A DNA stretch of 64,000 nt from assembly GCF_946221105.1 (NCBI RefSeq), contig NZ_CAMICL010000004.1, forward strand, positions 20,324 through 84,323. Reading direction: 5' to 3'. How positions within the stretch are numbered: the first letter of the stretch is position 1; each line of letters opens with the position of its first letter. The notes below the pieces were generated by a model. It searched no databases. It was not told where the DNA came from and saw only the letters and a list, made by a program, of their open reading frames with translations. A program made the position numbers and the translations under genes. This document shows positions 31,169 to 40,105 of the stretch, piece after piece. The stretch comes from an uncultured Corynebacterium sp. GTDB lineage: Bacteria > Actinomycetota > Actinomycetes > Mycobacteriales > Mycobacteriaceae.

Positions 31169-31957
31169 CTAGTCGTGCCGAGGTTGCGTCGCCAGGCGGC
31201 GGCACCACGCCTCGTCCTTGAACTGCGCCGGCACCCCGCCTTTGAGCAGGTTGCGGGTGAGCGCGTCGCTCGCCTCAAGCGGGGAGTTCGCGCCGATGAG
31301 CACGATGTTGCCGTAACGGCGGCCCTTCAGCATCGGCGGATCCGCGATGGCCGCGACGTGCGGGAACACCTCCAACATCCCCGCCAGCTCCTCTTTGGCC
31401 TCCTTGAGGTCCGAGTGCGAGCCGCAGTTGGCCACGTAGAAGCCGCCTTCGCTTAACGACGTCCACGCTGCCCGGTAAAACTCCACCGTCGTCAGATTGC
31501 GCGGTGTGGTGGCGGAGGTAAACACGTCGCGGATGATCACGTCGCGGGTCGCCGGCTTGAACGCGTCGGTGACCTCGCGGGCGTCGCCGACGCGGATTTT
31601 CACGGTGGGGGACCGGGGGACGTCGAAAAGCTCGCGCGCAAGAACGGCGAGCTCCGAATCAATCTCGACAACCGTGCTGCGCGAGCCGGGCCACGCGGCG
31701 GCGAAGTAGCGGGCGAGGGTGCACGCGCCGCCGCCGAGGTGTGTCAGGCGCGACTTGGCACGCTTTGTCTCCGGGTAGGCATCGTCGAGGAAGTCCGCCA
31801 TCCAGCGCATGTACTCGAAATCCAGCCGGGTCGGCTCGCCCGGGACGATGTGTGAGCTGGGCACGCCGTTGACCAGCAGCACCATGGAGCCGTCGGGTTC
31901 GTGTAGGACTTCGGCGACGCCGGTGTCGATCTCGTGAAACTCGCTGTTTGCGGCCAT
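31169..31957 (-). CDS. Spermidine-synthase-like (SAM-dependent) protein
   Basis: 262 residues. Rossmann core THLGGGACTLARYFAAAWPGSRSTVVEID, then VKIRVGDAREV and DVIIRDVFTSATTP, the spermidine synthase fold. The Asp-Asp region for amine binding is replaced (RDVFTS), so true aminopropyl transfer is doubtful. ATG 31957 has TACCCT 8 nt upstream and no Shine-Dalgarno. Confidence 0.8.
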   Translation of the reverse strand: MAANSEFHEIDTGVAEVLHEPDGSMVLLVNGVPSSHIVPGEPTRLDFEYMRWMADFLDDAYPETKRAKSRLTHLGGGACTLARYFAAAWPGSRSTVVEIDSELAVLARELFDVPRSPTVKIRVGDAREVTDAFKPATRDVIIRDVFTSATTPRNLTTVEFYRAAWTSLSEGGFYVANCGSHSDLKEAKEELAGMLEVFPHVAAIADPPMLKGRRYGNIVLIGANSPLEASDALTRNLLKGGVPAQFKDEAWCRRLATQPRHD

Positions 31958-31965
31958 AGCAGGTC

Positions 31966-31971
31966 AGGGTA
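31966..31971 (-). promoter_or_regulatory. Leaderless -10 box of the spermidine-synthase-like gene
   Basis: TACCCT on the minus strand, 8 nt before ATG 31957, directly after the stop of the ABC permease gene. Confidence 0.5.
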
Positions 31972-32721
31972 CTAGAGGCGCGCGTCGGTCCCGCGCAGGT
32001 AGGCCACCGAGGCGGCCCAGCCGGCTGCGGCGAGTGCGGCCGAGGTGAGCACCACCGTCAGAACGGTCCCGGCGTCGATTGCGCCGGCGTCGGCGACGGC
32101 GGTGCTGCCCAGCCACAGAGTTTCCGACAGCAGCGCCGGCGCCGAGACGAACCGCACGCCGGGCATGCCGGAGGCGAGCGCGCCGAAGGAGATGAGGCTG
32201 GCCACCACGGCGATGCCGATGGGGGCCGCGAAGCTGCGGATGACCATGGACAGCAGCGACTGCCAGGCCGCCACCGCCACCATCGGCGCCAGCGACAGCG
32301 CAGTGGCGGCGAGGAGGTGGGTAGGTATCGCGCCCGGGACGCCCAGGACGAAACCGGCAACGAGCGCGAGGATCACCAGCACCGCGTGCATCATTGCGGC
32401 GACGACGCTGATCGCCGCGATCTTTGCGGCCACGAGGCTGCCGGCGCCGCGGGTGGAGGTGAGCATGGTCAGCCAGTTGTGTCCCCGGTGCTCCACGCGC
32501 CAGGCGTAGGCGGCCAGCACGGCGATGCCAGCGGTGCAGAACAACAGGCCGTAGAAGAGCATGATCTGGGAGAAGTAGCTGTCCCAACCCGCAGACAGTG
32601 TTTCGGTATTGGCGGAGTAGTTGCCGGCGCCGATGCCGACGGCGATAAGGGGCACGAGGACCACCACCGCCCACATGTGGGAGCGCTTGAACTTCAGCAG
32701 GTCGTTTTTGATCAGGTGCAT
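31972..32721 (-). CDS. ABC-2 type permease (antimicrobial peptide exporter family)
   Basis: 249 residues with six predicted membrane helices and no cytoplasmic domain. The N-terminal LIKNDLLKFKRSHMW pattern resembles permeases of lantibiotic/bacitracin protection exporters. It starts 3 nt after the stop of the second permease, forming an ATPase-permease-permease operon read leftward. Confidence 0.82.
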   Translation of the reverse strand: MHLIKNDLLKFKRSHMWAVVVLVPLIAVGIGAGNYSANTETLSAGWDSYFSQIMLFYGLLFCTAGIAVLAAYAWRVEHRGHNWLTMLTSTRGAGSLVAAKIAAISVVAAMMHAVLVILALVAGFVLGVPGAIPTHLLAATALSLAPMVAVAAWQSLLSMVIRSFAAPIGIAVVASLISFGALASGMPGVRFVSAPALLSETLWLGSTAVADAGAIDAGTVLTVVLTSAALAAAGWAASVAYLRGTDARL

Positions 32722-32724
32722 GGT

Positions 32725-33471
32725 CTAAATTTCCTTCCGGTCCAGGGCCTTCGAACCTGCGGTGAACACTGCGGCGGCGAGGACAAGGTATGCGGCCCAC
32801 AGCCACCAACCCGGCTGGGTTGGCGCGACGCCCGACTCGGTGAAGCTGAACGGCAGTAGCACGGCGTAGTAGCCGAAGGGGTTGAGCGCCGCGAGCCAGG
32901 ACGGGGACAGCAAGGCGGCGATGCCTAGGAACCCGCCGACGATGCCGACGCCCAACACGACGATTTGGGAATCGACAACCGCCGCCAGCAGCAGCATCAC
33001 AGCCAGCAGGGCGATGCTGGTGCCCACGGCGCCGAGCCCGAAGCGCAGCCACGTGGAACACATCGCCGCGTCAGGGGCGGGTGCGCCCATCGCGACGGGC
33101 AGTGCGAGGGTCGCGGCGAATTCGAGTGCGATGAACACGACCACGATCAGGCTGGCAACGCCGAACTTCCGGGAAAGCAGCGTCCCGGGCCTGGTGCCGG
33201 CAATGGCGTTGAGGCGCCACCCGCCGCTCGCGTGCTCCGCGTCGACGATGCGGCTGCCCACCAGCGCCAGCTGCAGGGGAGTGAGAAACGCCAGGGCCAT
33301 GCCCAGCCCGACGAGGTGGCTGGCCCATTGAGTGTGCGGGTCGGCCTGGAAGTCGGCGATGGGATCACCCGCGAACAGATTCATGTTGGCAAACAGCACG
33401 ATGCCGGCGCACATGAGCAGGCACAGCAACACAATTTTGGTGCGCTTGAGCTTTGCAAACTCGACCATCAT
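32725..33471 (-). CDS. ABC-2 type permease
   Basis: 248 residues, about six membrane helices. The N-terminal VEFAKLKRTKIVLLCLLM is the same amphipathic entry helix as in its partner, suggesting a heterodimeric exporter. The ATG overlaps the end of the ATPase gene by 4 nt. Confidence 0.82.
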   Translation of the reverse strand: MMVEFAKLKRTKIVLLCLLMCAGIVLFANMNLFAGDPIADFQADPHTQWASHLVGLGMALAFLTPLQLALVGSRIVDAEHASGGWRLNAIAGTRPGTLLSRKFGVASLIVVVFIALEFAATLALPVAMGAPAPDAAMCSTWLRFGLGAVGTSIALLAVMLLLAAVVDSQIVVLGVGIVGGFLGIAALLSPSWLAALNPFGYYAVLLPFSFTESGVAPTQPGWWLWAAYLVLAAAVFTAGSKALDRKEI

Positions 33472-34382
33472 GCGCCCATCGCCTCCTTGCCCGTCAGGCC
33501 GATGAAGACGTCTTCCAGGCTGCGCCGCTTGCGCACCACCTGGTGCAGTGGCACGCCGTGGGAGACGAGGTGGGCGCAGGTTTCGGCGACCTGGGCGTCG
33601 CTAAGCCCGGAAAGCTCCAGGCCACCCTCGACGAAGGTTGGGCCAAGCGCCCGCAGCACCTCGGCGGCGGCATCGGGGTGAGGGGTTTGGATGAACACGT
33701 CCGGCAGCTGCGCGCTGTAGAGCTCGTCCTGCGAGCCCTGAAAGACCAGTTCGCCGTGATTGATGATGGTCAGATCCGAGGCCATCTTCTCAATCTCGGA
33801 CAACAGGTGGCTGGACACCAGCACGGTGCGGCCGTGGTCGCGGGCGAGGCTGATGATCAGCTCGCGGATCTCTTCGATGCCGGCGGGGTCGAGGCCGTTG
33901 GTGGGCTCGTCCAGGATCAGCAGCTGCGGGTCGCGCACCAGCGCCATCGCGATGCCGAGGCGCTGCTTCATACCCAGCGAGTAGTTCTTGACCAGCTTGT
34001 CCATGTGGTTTTCAAGACGCACAAGCTTCACTGCGCGGCGCGCCTGCTCCTTGTCGGCGCCGAGCAGGCGGGTGACTATGCGCATGTTCTCCCCACCGGT
34101 TAAGTGCGGGTAGGCGGCAGGTGCCTCAATGAGTGAGCCGACACCGGCGAGCACCTTTGCCCGGTTGGCGCGGGTGATCGGCTGGCCCAGCATCGTGATG
34201 TCGCCGCCAGTCGGCGCGATCAGGCCGAGCAGCATCTTCATGGTGGTGGACTTGCCGGAGCCGTTCGGCCCGAGCAGCCCGTGCACCACGCCCGGCTGCA
34301 CTTCGAGGTTGAGGTCGTGGACAACGTCTGTACTTCCGTAGGTCTTGGTCAGACCCCGGGTGTGAATGATCGGTGTTTCCAT
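33468..34382 (-). CDS. ABC exporter ATPase (bacitracin/lantibiotic type)
   Basis: 304 residues from ATG 34382. Walker A GPNGSGKSTTMK, Q-loop region, signature YSLGMKQRLGIA, Walker B LLILDEPTNGLDP, H-loop VSSHLLSE. The C-terminal extension (KRRSLEDVFIGLTG) is typical of ABC-2 exporter ATPases of the BcrA/NatA kind. With two permeases and an adjacent sensor pair it looks like a drug or peptide defence module. Confidence 0.9.
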   Translation of the reverse strand: METPIIHTRGLTKTYGSTDVVHDLNLEVQPGVVHGLLGPNGSGKSTTMKMLLGLIAPTGGDITMLGQPITRANRAKVLAGVGSLIEAPAAYPHLTGGENMRIVTRLLGADKEQARRAVKLVRLENHMDKLVKNYSLGMKQRLGIAMALVRDPQLLILDEPTNGLDPAGIEEIRELIISLARDHGRTVLVSSHLLSEIEKMASDLTIINHGELVFQGSQDELYSAQLPDVFIQTPHPDAAAEVLRALGPTFVEGGLELSGLSDAQVAETCAHLVSHGVPLHQVVRKRRSLEDVFIGLTGKEAMGA

Positions 34383-34433
34383 GCGTTCAAGGTTCGCGCA
34401 TGGCACGGGCCTTCCGCGTCGGCGCGGGGCACG

Positions 34434-34457
34434 ATTTTAGACGTGATACCCAGGTAT
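34434..34457 (-). promoter_or_regulatory. ABC operon promoter with ATACC-N2-GGTAT palindrome
   Basis: Minus strand: TAAAAT (34434-34439) is a good -10 box. ATACC-TG-GGTAT (34446-34457) lies just upstream of it. A near-identical element precedes the adjacent kinase gene, suggesting both are targets of the regulator at 34466. Confidence 0.6.
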
Positions 34458-34465
34458 GACGCGCC

Positions 34466-35146
34466 TTAGGAATCCAACAGGTCCGCGCGCGAGACCAACC
34501 CGGTGCGGTACGCGAAAAGGGCCGCGTGCACCCGGTCGCGCGACTGCGTCTTCGCCAGCACCCGGCCCACGTGAGTCTTCACCGTGGGCATGGAGATGAA
34601 CATCCGCTCGGCGATCTCGCCGTTGCTCCAGCCCCGGGCAATCGCGACGAGCACCTCGCGCTCGCGCTCGGTGAGCTCACCCAGCGCCAACCGGTCGGCG
34701 GGAGACAAGGCCACCGCATCTTCTGTCGGGGCAGCAAGCTTTGCGACGATCCGGTTCGTCGCCCTCGGCGAAATCACCGCGTCGCCGCCTGCAACCGTGC
34801 GGATCGCGGCCAGAAGCGCCTCCGGTTCCGCGTCTTTAAGTAGGAACCCGCTCGCGCCCGCGCTGATCCCGCCGAGCACGTAGTCCTCGTCGTCGAACGT
34901 GGTCAGCACGATCACCTTCGTGTCCGGGTGGAGTTGGCTGATACGTCGGGTGGCGGCGATGCCGTCGAGGACGGGCATCTGCACGTCCATAAGCACAATG
35001 CCCACCGGATCGCTGGCGCATGCCTGCACTGCCTTCTCGCCGTTTGCGGCGAGCCAGCGGACCTCCATGTCCGGCTGGGAGTCCAGCACGTTGCGGATGC
35101 CGTGGAGAAACAGCGCTTGGTCGTCTGCGAGTCCGAGAGTGATCAT
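34466..35146 (-). CDS. NarL/LuxR-type response regulator
   Basis: 226 residues. Receiver domain with the acidic pocket (LADDQ) and phosphoacceptor Asp in VLMDVQMPVLDG, Lys in LLKDAEPE, then a LuxR HTH (LTEREREVLVAIARGWSNGEIAERMFISMPTVKTHV). The start overlaps the kinase stop by 4 nt. It probably controls the exporter operon immediately downstream. Confidence 0.92.
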   Translation of the reverse strand: MITLGLADDQALFLHGIRNVLDSQPDMEVRWLAANGEKAVQACASDPVGIVLMDVQMPVLDGIAATRRISQLHPDTKVIVLTTFDDEDYVLGGISAGASGFLLKDAEPEALLAAIRTVAGGDAVISPRATNRIVAKLAAPTEDAVALSPADRLALGELTEREREVLVAIARGWSNGEIAERMFISMPTVKTHVGRVLAKTQSRDRVHAALFAYRTGLVSRADLLDS

Positions 35147-36255
35147 GAGTTCAGCGGGATCCTTGCTGTTGTGGTCCAGGTGCCGGCGGGGGTGGCGGCT
35201 GCGGTCACTGTGCCGCCGGAAAGCGCCGCGCGCTGCCGCATGCCCTCCACGCCGTGGCCCGGCCGGGTGGCCGCGCCGGGAGCGACCGGGTTGGTTGTTT
35301 CCACCACGACGTTATCTGCGCCCCAGCGCACCGCGAGCTGGGCGCGGCCGGTGCCGTGCTTCATGGCGTTGGTCAAGGATTCCTGCACGATGCGCTGGAC
35401 GGTGAGCGCGGTTGCCGGGGCCAGGTCCTCGGGAGGGGCGCCCTCGGCGGTGTATGCGACCTGGAGCCCGCCCGCGCGGCTGGTGGCGACCAGGCCGTCG
35501 ATGTCCAATTCCGTCGCTGGTTCCAGGGGGCGCTGCTCGGCGCTTCGCAACAGCTCCACCACGCCGCGCATCTGGCGCAGCGAGTCGCGGCCGACGCCGC
35601 CGATGGTGCGCAGCGCCTCGTCCTTCGCCTCCGGGGTGGCGGCGAAGCGCGCGCCGTCGGCCTGCGCGACGATGACGGTCAGCGAGTGGGTGACAATGTC
35701 GTGGATCTCGCGAGCGAGGTGGGCGCGCTGCTCCTGGGCATCGCGCTCGAACTGCTCGCGCTGCCGGGCCAGGTCCTTCTCCGCGGTCTCCTCGGCCCGG
35801 CGGCGCAGTTCACCGAACAGCAGCGCGACGGTGAGCAGAATGATGCTCCAGAACACGTAGGGGAGCCGGTCGACCGGATCGAGCGCGGAGAGCGCGGGGA
35901 TGACGAACGCGGTGGCTGCGGCGTCGCCAAGCAAAAGTGCAGCCGTGGCGATATCGCGGTGCGGGGCAGGCAGGTGGCGCCTGGCGACGTACGCGGCGAA
36001 CGTCGCCACAGCGATGGCGCCGACCGGGAGTGTGTCGCAAAACGCCGTGGGAATGAGCACCGCGACAATCGCAGCGAACGTTTCCAGGGGCCAGCGCCAG
36101 CGGGTAAACGGGGCCACAACGGCGCAGGCGAGAAGCGCGAGTCCGACGACCAACTGCCTCGATTCCGGTAGCAGCCCAATCAGACAGGCGACCAGCATGA
36201 CCGCCGCCATGCCCGCATTGCGGATCCGCACTGCGCGGGTGGTGGAGAAGTTCAT
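35143..36255 (-). CDS. Membrane histidine kinase, HisKA_3 type
   Basis: 370 residues. About five hydrophobic segments occupy residues 10-150 with little extracellular sequence. The phospho-acceptor is in LAREIHDIVTHSLTVIV, followed by the ATPase domain ending RPGHGVEGMRQRAALSGG. Short loops are typical of intramembrane-sensing kinases that monitor cell-envelope damage or partner exporters. ATG 36255 is leaderless (TAGCGT 8 nt upstream). Confidence 0.9.
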   Translation of the reverse strand: MNFSTTRAVRIRNAGMAAVMLVACLIGLLPESRQLVVGLALLACAVVAPFTRWRWPLETFAAIVAVLIPTAFCDTLPVGAIAVATFAAYVARRHLPAPHRDIATAALLLGDAAATAFVIPALSALDPVDRLPYVFWSIILLTVALLFGELRRRAEETAEKDLARQREQFERDAQEQRAHLAREIHDIVTHSLTVIVAQADGARFAATPEAKDEALRTIGGVGRDSLRQMRGVVELLRSAEQRPLEPATELDIDGLVATSRAGGLQVAYTAEGAPPEDLAPATALTVQRIVQESLTNAMKHGTGRAQLAVRWGADNVVVETTNPVAPGAATRPGHGVEGMRQRAALSGGTVTAAATPAGTWTTTARIPLNS

Positions 36256-36263
36256 GGCCGTCC

Positions 36264-36304
36264 ACGCTACTTGCCGCTGCGACCAGTCGCGTCGTACCGC
36301 GGTA
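36264..36304 (-). promoter_or_regulatory. Kinase promoter with ATACC-like palindrome
   Basis: Minus strand: TAGCGT (36264-36269) is the -10 box, and TACCGCGGTA (36295-36304; ATACCGCGGTAC in context) is a perfect palindrome centred near -43, a position fitting activation by a LuxR-type regulator. Confidence 0.55.
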
Positions 36305-36310
36305 TAACGT

Positions 36311-36598
36311 TTAGGACTTCACCAGCCGCGCGATTGCGGCGGACGCCTCTTCGATCTTGGCGTCGGCTTCCTGCCCGTCGCTGATCGCATTGGCAACACA
36401 GTGCTTCAAGTGGTCGTTCAGCAAACCCAGTGCTACGCCCTTCAGCGCCGCGTTGACCGCACTGATCTGGGTGAGGATGTCAATGCAGTAGGCGTTTTCG
36501 TCGATCATGCGGTGGATACCGCGGGTTTGCCCCTCGATTCGTTTGAGCCGGGCGAGGTAGCGGTCTTTATCGCTGATGTAGCCGTGGTCGTTCATCAT
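36311..36598 (-). CDS. csoR: Copper-sensing repressor CsoR
   Basis: 95 residues, all-helical metal-sensing repressor. The Cys-His-Cys copper site is present: Cys in AYCIDILTQ and His/Cys in DHLKHCVAN. The RLKRIEGQTRGIHRMI helix carries DNA-contacting basic residues. An excellent AGGAGG precedes ATG 36598. It is the second gene of a copper operon and should repress it from the operator at 38888. Confidence 0.93.
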   Translation of the reverse strand: MMNDHGYISDKDRYLARLKRIEGQTRGIHRMIDENAYCIDILTQISAVNAALKGVALGLLNDHLKHCVANAISDGQEADAKIEEASAAIARLVKS

Positions 36599-36629
36599 GG
36601 GCCTCCTGAGTGGTGTGGACGGTGTCGGG

Positions 36630-38804
36630 TCACTTGGACCGGTTAAGCATCCGGTCGGTGCTGCTCTGCGGGGTGAGGTCGAGGCGGCGGAGCAGCTGCG
36701 CATTCAGCGCCACGACGACGGTCGAGGCCGACATCAGAACTGCGCCTACGCTCATCGGCATCACGAACCCGATTGGGGCGAGGATACCGGCAGCCAGCGG
36801 AACGGACAGCAGGTTGTAGCCGGCCGCCCACCACAGGTTCTGCTTCATCTTCCGGTAGGTCGCACGGGAGAGCTCGATGACCGAAAGCACCGATCGCGGG
36901 TCGGAGCTTGCCAGGACGACGCCCGCCGAGCCGATCGCCACGTCTGTGCCGGCACCGATCGCGATGCCGACATCGGCCTGGGCCAGCGCGGGGGCGTCGT
37001 TGACGCCGTCGCCGACCATGGCGACCTTGTGGCCCTCGCCTTGCAGTTCCTTGACCTTCGCGGCCTTGTGCTCGGGACGCACACCCGCGAAGACCCGGTC
37101 AATGCCCAGATCCTTGGCTACGGTGTCCGCGACGGCCTGCGCGTCGCCGGTGATCATGACGACCTGGGCGCCCGCAGAGTGCAGTGCGTCGACGGCGTCG
37201 CGGGACTCGGGACGGATCTCGTCGGCAAGCCGGAGTGCTCCGATCACTTCGCCGTCGGCGAGGACGTGGAGAATGATCGCGCCCTCCTTTCGCCACTCGT
37301 CTGCGATGGGGAGCTCTTCGGCGGAATGCTTCTCAAGCAGGTAGGGGCCGCCGACCTCGATTACCTCACCGTCAACAGTTGCCTTCACGCCCACGGCTGG
37401 CAACGAGGAGAAGTCGCTGGCACTCGGCACAGCCACGTCACGGGTCTCCGCCGCACCGGTGATGGCGCGAGCGAGTGGGTGCTCACTGTCCGCCTCGGCG
37501 GCCGCTGCCAGCGCGAGCACGTCTGCTTCCTCATATCCGCTGATGGTGTCGATCGCGGTGACGGTGGGTTCGCCTTTGGTGAGGGTGCCGGTCTTGTCGA
37601 ACAACACGGCGTCGACGGTGCGCATGAATTCGAGAGCGAGTCGATCCTTGATCAGTACCCCGCCGCGGGCGGCGCGCTCAGTCGCAATCGAGACGACCAG
37701 CGGGATTGCGAGACCTAGGGCGTGAGGGCAGGCGATGACGAGCACCGTAATGGTGCGCACTACGGCGTCGTTTGACATGCCGACGACGGTCCAGACCACG
37801 GCGGTCAGAATGGCGGCGCCGAGGGTGAACCAGAACAACCACGCGGCGGCCTTGTCTGCGAGGCGCTGCGCCCGCGATGACGATTCTTGCGCATCGGTGA
37901 CGAGCTTTTGAATGCCGGCCAACGCGGTGTCGCCACCCGTGGCTGTGACCTCGATGCGCAGACCCGAGTCTGTCGCGATGGTGCCAGCGACCACGTGCTC
38001 GCCTTCACCGCGCCGCACCGTTTTCGACTCACCGGTGACCATCGACTCGTCCATGCTGGCGCTGCCGTCGACGATTATGCCGTCGGCAGGCACGGACGCG
38101 CCGGGCCGCACGATCACGACATCGCCGACCTCAAGATCCGCCGGGGTGACCTTCACTACTTCGTCGCCGTCGATCTTCTCGGCCTCGTCGGGCAGAAGTG
38201 CGGCGAGCGAATCCAGGGCCGAGGTGGTCTGGGCGAGGGAGCGCATCTCGATCCAGTGCCCCAGCAGCATGATGACCACCAGCAGCGCCAGTTCCCACCA
38301 GAAATTCAGCCCTCGGTCCAGCAAGTTCAGGCTCGCGCCCCAGGAGGAGACGAAGGCGACCGTGATCGCGAGCGCGATGAGCAGCATCATGCCGGGTTTT
38401 CGTGAGCGGATCTCGGAGACAGCACCCGTCAAGAACGGGCGACCTCCCCAGAAGTAAATGACCGTGCCCAAGAGCGGCGAGATCCAGCGGGTCCATTCCG
38501 CGTCAGGTAGCTGGTAGCCGATGAGGTGGGCGAAGGTTTCGTTAAATCCGACGACCGGGATCGCGAGAACCAGCATGATCCAGAAGAGCCTGCGGAACTG
38601 GGCTACGTGGTCTCCGTGGCCCGCGTGGCCCGCGTGGCCATGGCCTCCATGTTCTCCGTGGCCCGCGTGGCCATGGCCTCCATGTTCTCCGTGGCCCGCG
38701 TGCTCTGTGTGGTTGTGGCCGGCATGGCCTCCGTGGTTGCTGTGTTCGTGATGGCTGGTGTGCCCACCGGGTTCGGTGCCGGAGTTGGCGTGTCTGTCGT
38801 TCAT
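36630..38804 (-). CDS. Copper-translocating P-type ATPase, CopB-like (CPH motif)
   Basis: 724 residues, exporting copper across the membrane. The N-terminal ~60 residues are extremely His/Gly-rich, with an 11-residue repeat, in place of a CxxC metal domain. Core motifs are TGES, the intramembrane CPH (IACPHALGL) of P1B-3/CopB pumps rather than CPC, phosphorylation DKTGTLT, SEHPLARAI, and GDGVNDAPAL. ATG 38804 has GAGAGGAC upstream; longer frames lack support. csoR follows after 31 nt. Confidence 0.94.
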   Translation of the reverse strand: MNDRHANSGTEPGGHTSHHEHSNHGGHAGHNHTEHAGHGEHGGHGHAGHGEHGGHGHAGHAGHGDHVAQFRRLFWIMLVLAIPVVGFNETFAHLIGYQLPDAEWTRWISPLLGTVIYFWGGRPFLTGAVSEIRSRKPGMMLLIALAITVAFVSSWGASLNLLDRGLNFWWELALLVVIMLLGHWIEMRSLAQTTSALDSLAALLPDEAEKIDGDEVVKVTPADLEVGDVVIVRPGASVPADGIIVDGSASMDESMVTGESKTVRRGEGEHVVAGTIATDSGLRIEVTATGGDTALAGIQKLVTDAQESSSRAQRLADKAAAWLFWFTLGAAILTAVVWTVVGMSNDAVVRTITVLVIACPHALGLAIPLVVSIATERAARGGVLIKDRLALEFMRTVDAVLFDKTGTLTKGEPTVTAIDTISGYEEADVLALAAAAEADSEHPLARAITGAAETRDVAVPSASDFSSLPAVGVKATVDGEVIEVGGPYLLEKHSAEELPIADEWRKEGAIILHVLADGEVIGALRLADEIRPESRDAVDALHSAGAQVVMITGDAQAVADTVAKDLGIDRVFAGVRPEHKAAKVKELQGEGHKVAMVGDGVNDAPALAQADVGIAIGAGTDVAIGSAGVVLASSDPRSVLSVIELSRATYRKMKQNLWWAAGYNLLSVPLAAGILAPIGFVMPMSVGAVLMSASTVVVALNAQLLRRLDLTPQSSTDRMLNRSK
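38629..38694. repeat. Two perfect tandem copies of a 33-bp unit in the CopB-like gene
   Basis: Units 38629-38661 and 38662-38694 are identical and encode an 11-residue His/Gly/Glu/Ala repeat (HGEHGGHGHAG, in some register). Partial copies flank them. Copy number could change by slippage, altering the histidine count. Confidence 0.85.
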
Positions 38805-38887
38805 GGTTCTGTCCTCTCGTTGCAGTTCATCGTTGTGGTCGGTTCGGCCGTGCCGGGGGCCTAGCACGACGGCCGTCTTCCACCTTA

Positions 38888-38904
38888 ATACCCCAGGGGG
38901 GTAT
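38888..38904. promoter_or_regulatory. CsoR operator
   Basis: ATACCCCAGGGGGGTAT is the classical CsoR recognition palindrome (TACCCC...GGGGTA). It lies 84 nt upstream of the copper ATPase start and about 60 bp upstream of the mnmA promoter on the other strand. Confidence 0.85.
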
Positions 38905-38965
38905 ATGTCGAGGGGGTGTTTCCATCAGACACAGCCCGACGTTTCACCTTTCTCGCTCGCGGGAC

Positions 38966-38971
38966 TACACT
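38966..38971 (+). promoter_or_regulatory. Leaderless -10 box of mnmA
   Basis: TACACT, 8 nt before ATG 38980. Confidence 0.5.
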
Positions 38972-38979
38972 GCGCCGAC

Positions 38980-40059
38980 ATGCGAGTATTGGCGGCCATG
39001 AGCGGGGGAGTCGACTCCTCTGTCGCTGCTGCGCGCCTTGTGGAGGCGGGCCACGACGTCGTCGGTGTGCACCTTGCGCTGAGCAAGGACGCGCAGCAGA
39101 CGCGCGAGTCTGCCCGCGGCTGCTGTTCCCTGGAAGATTCCGCCGACGCGCGCCGCGTGTGCGACCACCTGGGCATCCCGTTTTACGTGTGGGACTTCTC
39201 GGACAAGTTCAAAGAAGAGGTCATCGACAACTTCGTGTGGTCCTACGAACACGGCGAGACCCCCAACCCGTGCCTGCGCTGCAACGAGAAGATCAAGTTC
39301 GCGGCGTTGCTGGACCGCGCGGTGACCTTGGGCTTCGACGCGATCGCCACCGGGCATTACGCAATTATCGACGACCAAGGCAACCTCCGCCGGTCCGCCG
39401 ACCCCAAGAAAGACCAGTCCTACGTCTTGGGCGTGCTCACGCGCGACGAGTTGGACCGCTGCATTTTCCCGGTGGGCGACACCGAGAAGCCGCAGATTCG
39501 GGAGGAGGCGGCCCGCCACGGGTTCGCCACCGCCTCCAAGCCGGATTCCTACGACATCTGCTTCATCCCGGACGGCAACACCCAGGCATTTCTGGGCCGT
39601 TCCATCGGCATGCGCCCCGGCATGATCAATGACACCGACGGCCACGAGCTGAAGGAGCACGACGGCGCGTTCCAGTACACCATCGGCCAGCGCAAGGGAC
39701 TGAACATCCGCGTGCCTGCTGAGGACGGCAAGCCGCGCTACGTCACGGACGTGGACACCGCCACTGGCACGGTCACCGTCGGCCCGCGGGAGGCACTGAA
39801 GGTCCACGAGATCACCGCCGACCGCCTGAAGGTGCTGCACCCGGCGATGGAAGGCGAGTTCGAGGCCAACGTGCAGATCCGCGCCCACGGAGGGGTCGTG
39901 CCCTGCACCGCACGCGTTGAGGGCGATCAGATGACGCTTGCCCTGCACGAGCCGCTCGAAGGCGTGGCCCGCGGCCAGGCGGCGGTGCTCTACCTGCCGG
40001 ACCCGGACGGTTTGGGCGACATTGTGCTCGGCTCCGGCACCATCTGCGCCACCGCGTAG
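38980..40059 (+). CDS. mnmA: tRNA-specific 2-thiouridylase MnmA
   Basis: 359 residues. It thiolates U34 of tRNA-Lys, Glu and Gln. P-loop-like PP motif AMSGGVDSSVAAARL, catalytic Cys in NPCLRCNEKIKF and the second Cys in SYDICFIPDG. C-terminal beta-barrel domain intact. A longer frame exists upstream but lies in the CsoR-controlled promoter region. The accessory island begins about 50 bp after its stop. Confidence 0.95.
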   Translation: MRVLAAMSGGVDSSVAAARLVEAGHDVVGVHLALSKDAQQTRESARGCCSLEDSADARRVCDHLGIPFYVWDFSDKFKEEVIDNFVWSYEHGETPNPCLRCNEKIKFAALLDRAVTLGFDAIATGHYAIIDDQGNLRRSADPKKDQSYVLGVLTRDELDRCIFPVGDTEKPQIREEAARHGFATASKPDSYDICFIPDGNTQAFLGRSIGMRPGMINDTDGHELKEHDGAFQYTIGQRKGLNIRVPAEDGKPRYVTDVDTATGTVTVGPREALKVHEITADRLKVLHPAMEGEFEANVQIRAHGGVVPCTARVEGDQMTLALHEPLEGVARGQAAVLYLPDPDGLGDIVLGSGTICATA

Positions 40060-40105
40060 TACGGATTCACTGGGGGTCGCGCAAACCTCGTTAGTCGCAC
40101 CTCGC

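Noticed and set aside
28830..31208. 792-codon minus-strand frame over cysteine desulfurase and lysozyme
   Set aside because: Antisense shadow of two recognised genes.
38526..38864. Plus-strand frames opposite the His-rich region of the copper ATPase
   Set aside because: Product of the tandem DNA repeat read in antisense (Trp/Pro/Ala or Val/Ala/Arg repeats).
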